Below are positions 23,401-34,100 of a DNA stretch of 64,000 bases, piece by piece. The DNA comes from Mactromeris polynyma. Taxonomy: Eukaryota; Mollusca; Bivalvia; Venerida; Mactridae. The stretch is taken from assembly GCA_032209605.1 (NCBI GenBank), contig JASFXZ010000014.1, positions 4,422,912-4,486,911 on the forward strand, in the 5' to 3' direction. The stretch's first letter is position 1. Each line of letters starts with the position of its first letter. The position numbers were made by a program, and so were the translations under genes. A model generated the notes under the pieces. The model worked only from the letters and a program-made list of their open reading frames with translations, searched no databases and had not been told where the DNA came from.

Positions 23401-23524
23401 AAATGTTTACTATGGCAATATTGATACTTGTATTGAGGAGAGGTTGTTGCTCTAGGTAGGTTACATTGGTGGTAAATGTTTACTATGGCAATATTGGAGG
23501 GCCAGTATGAAGAGGTTGCACTGT
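17405..23524. mobile_element. TIR element with a 6-kb satellite core
   Basis: The left end (cagtgcacactattcatagt, then ggctctc) pairs with the reverse complement of the right end (cagtgcaacctcttcatact, then ggccctc) with about 22 of 27 matches. The left end is preceded by TA. Between them are about 130 bp of unique sequence and the 73-bp array. The array unit contains gaggagaggttgttgctcta, matching the subterminal sequence on the left arm (reverse complement of gagcaacaacctcttctc), so the array seems to have grown from the element's own arm. Confidence 0.65.
17550..23495. repeat. 73-bp minisatellite, about 81 copies
   Basis: The unit contains attgatacttgtgtggagga, gaggttgttgctctaggtag and ttacattggtggtaaatgt. 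Length is almost perfectly kept at 73 bp; variants are single-base (tggag/ttgag, gagg/gatg, ctcta/ctgta, ttta/tgta, ggtt/ggtg). Rare variants recur at exact multiples of 73, which shows higher-order blocks. It may lie in PTDSS1 intron 1 if the missing exon is upstream. Confidence 0.98.
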
Positions 23525-23850
23525 GTAGAAATAACTTTGTTATTTATTGAACTATTGATTCAATCTAACCCACGTAGTGGTGTCAAGATCACACCCACTG
23601 TGACACAACTTCATTCACATCTATGCGTTGACAGCTGTTACAGTTGTACATTAATGCAATCTGTTTATCGTATGACCTCGACCTGAGCATTTATTACTCT
23701 GCCGGCATGCTGTCAGCCAAATATGATGACATTATGTAAGATTGTTTTATAAATAAAAAAATCCAACTACTCTTTGTATTTATGTATTGTAAAACTTTTG
23801 TTTAAAGTCTCTCTTTACTGTTACTTGGTCCATGTGGTAATGAAGCCCTT
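23525..23850. other. No gene recognised
   Basis: AT-rich sequence between the satellite element and a SINE-like segment; nothing identifiable. Confidence 0.4.
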
Positions 23851-24010
23851 AGAAGCCTCCGTGGTCAAGTGGTTATGGTCAAATCCCAATGGGGATATAT
23901 ATGTTGTAAGTAAGAAAGTCATCTCCTTGGGCTCTTCCCTTTCCTCCACCGTAATACCTGGAATAGTCTCTACATGGCCCTGGCCGTTTATTGGACTGTA
24001 AGTCCCATTA
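23851..24010 (+). mobile_element. tRNA-derived SINE-like segment
   Basis: cctccgtggtcaagtggtta resembles a tRNA 5' half with an A box, and ggtcaaatcccaatgggg resembles a B box. The middle of the tRNA is deleted. A body of about 100 bp follows with no clear tail. Confidence 0.45.
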
Positions 24011-24039
24011 CTAGCAAAAGAAGCCCCTGCCCTTTGAAG

Positions 24040-24391
24040 AATGGCGATGGGACATAAGTGTTGCCCCTGTCTGTCCGTCCATGCGATAATTGGTTACTGA
24101 TCAGTAACTCACAAAAGGATGGATGGATTCAATTCATATTGGGATTATGGTGAAATAAGGATAAGAAAGTACAGGTCTAGTTCGATTTCAGTTACAATCC
24201 ACCAGTTTTTAGAGGAGCTAAGACCCTTTTTCAACTTAAAAAATTAGTTTCCGATCATTAACACTTGAAGTGGTGAATGGATTCAATTCATATTGCTTCA
24301 AAATTATAAATCCTTTACAAACAAAATATTTGCAATCTACTGTTTCCCATTGCGGGGACATCTGTGTCCTATGGACAATCTTAGTTTAAGT
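24040..24391 (+). mobile_element. Helitron/Helentron-like non-autonomous element
   Basis: The segment starts near gatgggacataagtgttgcc, has ctgtctgtccgtcc, and ends with catctgtgtcctatggacaa followed by tcttagtt. The end carries a small hairpin (gtcctatggac) just before a CTTAG-type terminus, as in the 40318-40825 copy. The class is inferred from the 3' hairpin and matching termini. Confidence 0.45.
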
Positions 24392-24954
24392 GCAAAACTA
24401 AACCTTGAGTGGGAAATGAGATTTTCTTTCACATTTTTTGATGTAGCATGTTTGAATATATGATCAGTCCTTTGTGCATAAGTAATTCATGGGCGGACTC
24501 AGGATTTGGGCTTGGAGGGGGGCGTAACTTTTGGTCATTTTTTCTCGATCCTTATAAAACAGCATGGCTGAGTTTTAATCTTTGTTTTTAAACATCATCA
24601 TTATAGAATATAATGCTACAATAAATCCGAATGGCTCATTTGAAAATCTTGTATTTAAAGATGTCTGTGTATTTTCATTATATATATTGATACACAGATG
24701 TATATGTAATGTTGGGGGAATTTGAGCTGAATCTGCTCTAATAATCCACTTGTGAATTGTGAGAAATAATACATCAGTTATGATCACACTGGCGCCATTT
24801 TGGCTATTTTGGAAAGATGACCCATACCCTTTAAACCCAGAAAATGGGGGAAAAGTCTAGAAATTGCAGCGAAATTTTAAACCAAAAGTAAACGATGTAG
24901 TGATTAATTAAACAACAGTTGCTTATATAAAGGGCCTGTGCAAGAAAAGCCTCT

Positions 24955-25015
24955 TCAGGAAATACAGAGAGGTTGTTGTTCAAGAGAGGGATGCTCTGGA
25001 CAGGTTGCACTGTAT
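24955..25015. repeat. Isolated GAGAGGTTG...GCACTGTA terminal fragment
   Basis: Contains gagaggttgttgttcaagag and ends ggttgcactgta, the same terminus as the right end of the 17405-23524 element. It lies just upstream of the first visible PTDSS1 exon. Confidence 0.55.
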
Positions 25016-25059
25016 AAGTGTGTTACAATCTAATTATGAGTACATATTAAATATTTCAG

Positions 25060-25151
25060 AGATGATCAAGTACAAGAGGCCAATATATGGAATGGATTTT
25101 TGTGTGTCATCTTCTTCTTCCTTGTTATCAGTGTGTTAGCATTTCCTAATG
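25060..25151 (+). CDS. PTDSS1: PTDSS1 visible exon 1
   Basis: The exon follows the acceptor atatttcag and ends at the donor gtaagtgtg. It encodes [12 protein letters not shown] and then the hydrophobic segment [18 protein letters not shown], aligning with human PTDSS1 from about residue 61. Its first base completes a codon from an upstream exon that was not found, so this is not the true 5' end. Confidence 0.93.
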
Positions 25152-28100
25152 GTAAGTGTGAATATATATGCATTGTAGATACAACTCTTAAAGTTCCTCC
25201 TTTTGTATTAATCACTCTCAACAATTGCTTCCTGGGTTTCCAACTAATACTTGCGCTTCATTCAGGCATTATAACTTATAAGGACTGAGGTCATATCTAG
25301 CCCTTGGCAAGTTCCAGGACAAGGGGTCAGGGGCTATACCCCTTGACCTTCATACTTCCTTAATTTTCGTTTCATAAATCCGAATACTCCAGGAGTAAGA
25401 TACTGTCTCATAGAAATGGGCCAGGTATTGTATTAAGTTTACTCAAATGTTAAATAATGGTTGGCTAATAATCTTTAGCAAGTAATCCCAAACTGTACAT
25501 GTTGTAATTAAAAGACATATTTGGCATCACCCTAACTGCCCATGAAAATGACCTTTAGGGTTTTCCTAGGATTTATTAACTATTTGTTTACAAATTGGGG
25601 GTCCTTAGTAAATTTGTAGGATCCCAGATATGCAGTTTATACTTGACAAAAAATTATTTTAGGGGTCCCAGGGATGAACAGTAAGAGGAAAATTTCATAT
25701 CCCTAGAAAGAAAAGGGAGTCATGGACTCTAGATTTCTGCATCAGGGAAATCCCTGGACCTTTACTCAACAACATTTTGAGGTGTCTGAAGATAATAAAA
25801 CATTCTGAAAGTTGTCACATTTTTCTTTCTGTTTTAGGTCCATTCACCCGCCCTCATCCAGCAATATGGAGAATGGTGTTTGGTAAGTGTAGTATACTTT
25901 CAGGACAATTATCATGATGTAGCAGGTGTAAGCTCTGGTGTTCGAGACATTTATGAGTTGAATTTGATACGTTAACATTTCTACAAATACTGGCTTACCG
26001 TTTTTACCACATTGAGATTAAAACTATGAGTGCCCTCATGGCCCTTGGTTCAGCCATTGTTTGGGGCCGTTTGTGTGTCATTCCCCTACTAAAGTAGTAT
26101 GTGTTTGTCCAATTAGCATTTGAACTTCCTCTCACAAAAAGGATAGAAAAGTCTTATTAGATATAAAGTGAGTGTTGATTTGAACATTTTTAGAGATTTT
26201 TTCAGAACATCCATGTATCATAATTGATTAATACTGTGTAAAGTAGTAAATATTTGATCAGATAAGTTTGACTTAAAATTTCCCTTTTTCGTCTTTTTAA
26301 AATGCCAAATCCCTCATTTACTGGTATGCAGGAGTGACACTAATTCTTGAAGTAGCAGGGAAAACATCAAAAGTGGGGGTGGTCTGGGGGGGTACTTTGC
26401 TTAATTTTGATCGTTCATACTAGAAAAGTAGCCGGGTAATATTAAATGCTAATGTTACAGGGTCATTTTACCGGCTCCCAGCTCTTATTCACACCCCTGG
26501 GTATGGCTATCAGTCACATAAAGGTTTTGTAGTGCCCTGAATTAAATGTTAAACTATCCGTGTTTTCAGGGCTCAGTGTGATTTACTTCATGCTACTGTT
26601 GTTCATTCTATTCCAAAACAGACGAGATGTTAGAAAGATGATAGAATGGCTGTATCCTGATCTACAGAATCAAACTCTAGCAGAGAAGGTAAGATGGTAG
26701 TATACAGTATAACTGGCCTATATCGGTCCGCCTCGTAATCTGCATGTATTCTTAAAACTATTGTTGTCGATATTTGTTGAAATACCACAGAAAGAAGATC
26801 AGTTTAATGTTATAGGAACCATTTGTGTGTAAAAACGTTGGCACAAAAAACATGGCCGCCAGATGGCCCCCAGGGATGGAGCCATTTGGTGTAAAAACGT
26901 TGACACAAAAACATGGCCACCAGGGGGGGGGGAGCCTTTTGGTGTTAAAACTTGACACAATACATGGCTGCCAGGGGGCGGAGCCATTTGGTATAAAAAC
27001 ATTGACACAACAAACGTGTCCTGGGCTTGGGAGTATAGCAGATACTTACACTCAGCACTCAAATCTCAATCACAGAATTTACTCTTATTTGTCTGATAGT
27101 GGAAAATGCATGGAAATTTCAAATGAGTGCTGAAAATTCTTTTAGGTCCATTTTCTTGCGATTTTAGTGTGATTAGGAGATATGGGAGTAATTATTGCGA
27201 TTTTAGTGTGATTAGGAGATATGGGAGTAATTATTGCGTTTTAGTGTGATTAGGAGATATGGGAGTAATTATTGCGTTTTAGTGTGATTAGGAGATATGG
27301 GAGTAATTATTGCGTTTTAGTGTGATTAGGAGATATGGGAGTAATTATTGCGTTTTAGTGTGATTAGGAGATATGGGAGTAATTATTGCGTTTTAGTGTG
27401 ATTAGGAGATATGGGAGTAATTATTGCGTTTTAGTGTGATTAGGAGATATGGGAGTAATTATTGCGTTTTAGTGTGATTAGGAGATATGGGAGTAATTAT
27501 TGCGTTTTAGTGTGATTAGGAGATATGGGAGTAATTATTGCGTTTTAGTGTGATTAGGAGATATGGGAGTAATTATTGCGTTTTAGTGTGATTAGGAGAT
27601 ATGGGAGTAATTATTGCGTTTTAGTGTGATTAGGAGATATGGGAGTAATTATTGCGTTTTAGTGTGATTAGGAGATATGGGAGTAATTATTGGTTTTAGT
27701 GTGATTAGGAGATATGGGAGTAATTATTGGTTTTAGTGTGATTAGGAGATATGGGAGTAATTATTGGTTTTAGTGTGATTAGGAGATATGGGAGTAATTA
27801 TTGCGTTTTAGTGTGATAAGGAGATATGGGAGTAATTATTGCGTTTTAGTGTGATTAGGAGATATGGGAGTAATTATTGCGTTTTAGTGTGATAAGGAGA
27901 TATGGGAGTAATTATTGCGTTTTAGTGTGATTAGGAGATATGGGAGTAATTATTGCGTTTTAGTGTGATTAGGAGATATGGGAGTAATTATTGCGTTTTA
28001 GTGTGATTAGGAGATATGGGAGTAATTATTGCGTTTTAGTGTGATTAGGAGATATGGGAGTAATTATTGCGTTTTAGTGTGATTAGGAGATATGGGAGTA

Positions 28101-31100
28101 ATTATTGCGTTTTAGTGTGATTAGGAGATATGGGAGTAATTATTGCGTTTTAGTGTGATTAGGAGATATGGGAGTAATTATTGCGTTTTAGTGTGATTAG
28201 GAGATATGGGAGTAATTATTGGTTTTAGTGTGATTAGGAGATATGGGAGTAATTATTGGTTTTAGTGTGATTAGGAGATATGGGAGTAATTATTGGTTTT
28301 AGTGTGATTAGGAGATATGGGAGTAATTATTGCGTTTTAGTGTGATAAGGAGATATGGGAGTAATTATTGCGTTTTAGTGTGATTAGGAGATATGGGAGT
28401 AATTATTGCGTTTTAGTGTGATAAGGAGATATGGGAGTAATTATTGCGTTTTAGTGTGATTAGGAGATATGGGAGTAATTATTGCGTTTTAGTGTGATTA
28501 GGAGATATGGGAGTAATTATTGCGTTTTAGTGTGATTAGGAGATATGGGAGTAATTATTGCGTTTTAGTGTGATTAGGAGATATGGGAGTAATTATTGCG
28601 TTTTAGTGTGATTAGGAGATATGGGAGTAATTATTAAATTTTAGTGCCACATTCTGACTTATTAATTACTCCCATATTTTAAATTTCACTCAAATCTTTA
28701 AGAAAATGGGTTGCAAGGAATATTCAGCACTCATTTAACATTATCATACATTTTTCATGCATTATTGCATTATTAGACTCTGAAGAGTAAATTTGTGATT
28801 TGAGTGCTGAGTGCAAGTATCTGTTATAATCTCAGTTTGACTCCCACTTTCGTGAAGCTGAACCTCGAGATTTATAGTCCCTGATTTAGGTTCAAGTGCT
28901 GGCTTCTCATCCTGGGAGATATCATCGAGAATGATATGTATGAGTTGAGGCCATCCTTAAAAAATTGTTTGTTTGCAGTTGCGCCGACTTATGAAAAATG
29001 CTGCGACTCGATTAACTTTTTCAGGTTCACGATGAAAAACTTTTTTTGGTCTTTTAGCCATTTCTTTTACGGTACTAAACTAAAAAAACCTACCTACATA
29101 CCCTATGTTAAAATTCCGGGTTGCGTAAATGCACAAACAATTTTGTCATTAATCTTCTGAAATGATTGTTGTGTACATTTTCAGGACTACGCTGTTAACT
29201 GTACAGAAATCTCAGCTGCTCGTCTGTGGGCATGTATAGATGTGTTTGCGTTTGCGCATTTTACGGGCTGGGCTATGAAAGCATTACTTATACGGCATTA
29301 TGGGATACTTTGGACTATCAGTATTATGTGGGAAATCACGGAGGTAATTATGCTCATTGACATAGCAGCCCTTTTTATGGCAAATATGGGGCCGATATTG
29401 GTCCCCATTCCCCAAAGAAAAAAGTATATATGTTTCCCCTACTCAGAAAGAAAATTCCCCTTCAGTAAAATTATTTTAAATTTTAGCCTTTTAAATACCC
29501 AATTTTGATACTCTTGGTATCAAATGAAAGTAAAAAAATATATCTGTTAGAAAATGTAAAAACAGGAAATTGGACTATTTGGTCACTAATACAAGTTTTG
29601 TTGTGGCATAGCTCAATTTATAAAGATTGCCTTTGCACTTTGTTATTTTTTGATCAGATTGTCTTCATGCATCTACTACCAAATTTTGCCGAATGTTGGT
29701 GGGACTCCATTATTTTGGATGTTTTGGTGTGTAATGGTCTTGGTATATGGATGGGTATGGTGATTTGTCGAGCACTGGAAATGAGGAACTATCACTGGGA
29801 AAGCATAAAGTAAGAGACTTAGAAAAGAAAAAATGATGGGATGTTCTTAGTGAGGGAAGCACGGATTAAACGCTTCTCTCCATCCATAAACATTATCTTG
29901 TCATTTTCTGCAATAATTTTTTTTCTGGTTTTGTGCAAAGCTATCGTAACTAGGTCATCTTCAGAGTGTAGGTAGAAAATAATTGTTTATTGTTGTTGAT
30001 ATTTAAATAGATCTAGATGTTGGTTAGACATTCTGAATTAGTTATATCTGATCTTCTGATTTTAGTTGTATCTGACCTTAAGAAATAGCTCTAGATTTAC
30101 CTCCCTTTATATCATTTTATGGTTTTGTAAATAAACAACTTACAATTTTGAAGCTCTTTGACTCTTTCTGCTGATGCTAAAGTAGTGACCTGTTGAACAT
30201 TTAAGATTACTTTTTAATGGTTTATGCTCTTAATTGACATACATGTGAACTCTCTCGATTTCTGCGGGAGACTCCCAGATTTGATAGGCAACTCACGCTC
30301 TCCCGGCCTTGAGCCATGATCTCCCGAAAAATTTTTAGCCATGAAAAAAAATTCTCCGGTTTTGAGTCTCAATCTCCCGCTTTTCGAGGTGCAATCTACC
30401 GATTTGCCTTCAGAACAGGTTCACATGTACGAATTGACCAATATGGGAATACACCTGTTAACAGTTTCAACAATGTAAATGTCAGAAGTCTATTGAGTGA
30501 AACAAAGAGTTACCTAAGTAAAGCCGATGTGCTTTGCTAAACATTTACAGAAAATGGTTCTTGTTCGATTTTCTGATACAGTAGACCATTGAAATGTTTA
30601 CAATCTTAATTTTCCAAAAATATACAATTTGATATACATGTATTTGATGTAACCACAAGCATGGAATGAATGTTCAAACTTGACCACATATCGGGAATTT
30701 TGCATACAAGTTATAAGTAAGAAGAGAAAAGCAGTCAGTAATATTTACTCGAAAAAAAAATCGATAAAAATGGGGGGAGTGTAGTGCCTTCTGAAACTGT
30801 TAATTAGTACATTACATGTGAGTAAGCAAATTGTACAACATAGCATGTTTGTAAGGCCCCAGTGTTTGTGTTTCTGGACTGTATACTTTCAAAGTTCAGA
30901 CTTAATGACAGCATGTCCTGTTTCTTTCTCATTATGTACATATCATTTTTTCAGAGACATACATTCCACTACAGGAAAGATACGTCGCGCTGTGTTACAA
31001 TTTACCCCGGCAACATGGACCCACATTCGATGGTTAGATCCGAACTCTGGGTATATGAGATTTGTAGCTGTGACAATGTTAATTGTTGTATGGCAGGTGT

Positions 31101-34100
31101 GTTCTTGAACAAATATTGTTGATGAAGTATATATGTAATTGTTTGTGTGTGTGTAGATGGGGGGCACTTAGATTTACCCTTGTCAGTCCCTCCGACTGAA
31201 TTTTGTGTTGCACTTTTCTGAAAAAGTATTTGAGCTACGAATATGATTTATCACCTGAAATTGTGAACATGGGTTTTTTCATTTAATTTTATATAAATTC
31301 ACCTGTTTTCAGGAACTTTTTTGTCTTAGAAATTCTTTCAAGTTGTTGTATATTCCCCTCATACGTAGGTAATCGAAGTCAGAAAATATTGGCAACAATT
31401 CCTGTCATGTAGTGTTGATCTGAGTTTTTGTGAATAATAAGATATGCAGATTAAATTTTGAGTGATGAATAAATGCTTATAATCTCAGACACAGGGGCCT
31501 TATTCACAAACATTTCAGACTGGAACTCAGGCTTAGACATTGAAATACAGTCAAACCTTGAAAGTAAGATCACCCTACTGACCCTTGAAAACTGGTCTTC
31601 TTATCGAGGTGGTCCTAATATTGTGGTTGTATAAAGAGCAAAACAGTGATAATGGACTTGAAAAATGTGGTCGTAACTTTGAGGTGGTCTTATTATTGAG
31701 GTGGTCTTATTATTGAGGTGGTTTTTTAAGTCAGGTTTTACTGTATTAAATGTTCTCTTTGCTCCTGTGTTGTTACAGTCGAATCCTGGTATGTCAACAT
31801 TGTAGGGACCTGATAAAAAGTGGCACCTGTGTCACATGGTCCCATGAACACATTTTTGGTTAGAAATTTATTCTCAGTTGATAGTATCAATTAGTTTATA
31901 AGTGTCAATTATGTTTTTATTCGTTCACAGCTGGCTGAATTGAACACATTCTTTTTGAAGCATATATTTGAAATACCGCCGCCTCATGCGTTGAACTGGT
32001 ACCGTTTGGCTCTTATTTGCAGTGTGTCAGCTCCAACGATCAGGTATGTATTTCTGCTAACTATCATGTATCTATTGGATATCAAGTTGTGTGGTTCATA
32101 CTGTTTTGTGGATCTTCCATAAGCTAAAGGATAAATAGAACCACACAGGAGTGAAGGATTGGTGATAGAACCACACAGGAGTGAAGGATTGGTGATTGAA
32201 CCACACAGGAGTGAAGGATTGGTGATAGAACCACACAGGAGTGAAGGATTGGTGATAGAACCACACAGGAGTGAAGGATTGGTGATAGAACCACACAGGA
32301 GTGAAGGATTGGTGATTGAACCACACAGGAGTGAAGGATTGGTGATTGAACCACACAGGAGTGAAGGATTGGTGATTGAACCACACAGGAGTGAAGGATT
32401 GGTGATAGAGCCACACAGGAGTGAAGGATTGGTGATAGAACCACACAGAAGTGAAGGATTGGTGATAGAACCACACAGGAGTGAAGGATTGGTGATTGAG
32501 CCTCACAGGAGTGAAGGAATGGTGATTGAGCCTCACAGGAGTGAAGGATTGGTGATTGAGCCTCACAGGAGTGAAGGATTGGTGATTGAGCCTCACAGGA
32601 GTGAAGGATTGGTGATTGAGCCTCACAGGAGTGAAGGATTGGTGATTGAACCACACAGGAGTGAAGGATTGGTGATTGAACCACACAGGAGTGAAGGATT
32701 GGTGATTGAACCACACAGGAGTGAAGGATTGGTGACTGAACCACACAGGAGTGAAGGATTGGTGATTGAACCACACAGGAGTGAAGGATTGGTGATTGAA
32801 CCACACAGGAGTGAAGGATTGGTGATTGAACCTCACAGGAGTGAAGGATTGGTGATTGAACCACACAGGAGTGAAGGATTGGTGATTGAACCACACAGGA
32901 GTGAAGGATTGGTGATTGAACCACACAGGAGTGAAGGATTGGTGATTGAACCTCACAGGAGTGAAGGATTGGTGATTGAACCTCACAGGAGTGAAGGATT
33001 GGTGATTGAACCACACAGGAGTGAAGGATTGGTGATTGAACCACACAGGAGTGAAGGATTGGTGATTGAACCACACAGGAGTGAAGGATTGGTGATTGAA
33101 CCACACAGGAGTGAAGGATTGGTGATTGAACCTCACAGGAGTGAAGGATTGGTGATTTTTGAAGTCGTTGACTACAACCACTTATCAAAGAAAGTTGTAA
33201 TGAATTAGAGATTATAATTTAAATTACAATTACTCCCTGTGTTGTAATACCAAGAATTTGGAATTCTAGTCAGTTTTTGATAATTAGCAAATTTTGATTA
33301 TGATTTTTAGCTCGACTATTCGAAAAATAGGGAGAGTTATTGTACTCGCCCTGGCGCTGGCATCACACCTTAGTTTTGCATGGAAGTATAGCATAGCCAT
33401 ATCTAAGTAACCACTTTTTTAATTCAAAATTTCCTAGTAATCAAACCTTGTAAAATAAGTAAGTTTGATAACTCTTACTTGAATATAGTAAAAGTTATGG
33501 CTCATGTTTGACTTAGAAATTTTGGTTAAAGGTTTGCATGCAAGTACTGTCAAGGCCATGGCACAGTAACCATTGCATGTATTGGTTTGAAACTTCACAT
33601 ATAAGTATTCCCAGTTATCAATCCTACCACAATAACTCAGTTAGATAACTCTTGCATTACTATAATGCAAGTTATGACCCTTGTTGGTCTAAGCAGTTTT
33701 GACTAATGTTTTGCATGCAAGTACCATTGAGGCTATAGCCCAGCAACCACTGCAGGTATTGGTTTGATACCATTGAGGCTATAGCCCAGCAACCACTGCA
33801 GGTATTGGTTTGATACCATTGAGGCTATAGCCCAGCAACCACTGCAGGTATTGGATTGATACCATTGAGGCTATAGCCCAGCAACCACTGCAGGTATTGG
33901 ATTGATACCATTGAGGCTATAGCCCAGCAACCACTGCAGGTATTGGATTGATACCATTGAGGCTATAGCCCAGCAACCACTGCAGGTATTGGTTTGATAC
34001 CATTGAGGCTATAGCCCAGCAACCACTGCAGGTATTGGTTTGATACCATTGAGGCTATAGCCCAGCAACCACTGCAGGTATTGGTTTGATACCATTGAGG

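Noticed and set aside
17550..23495. CRISPR-like array
   Set aside because: The repeats are contiguous 73-bp tandem units with no unique spacers, in eukaryotic DNA with spliced genes.
29242..29813. Continuous frames across PTDSS1 exons 4 and 5 as single-exon genes
   Set aside because: The frames run on into intron sequence; donor and acceptor sites with matching phases and the alignment to PTDSS1 define the exons.
32096..33208. Open frames of about 350 codons on both strands
   Set aside because: They are produced by a 30-bp tandem repeat without stop words, in an intron; there is no domain, start context or splicing evidence.
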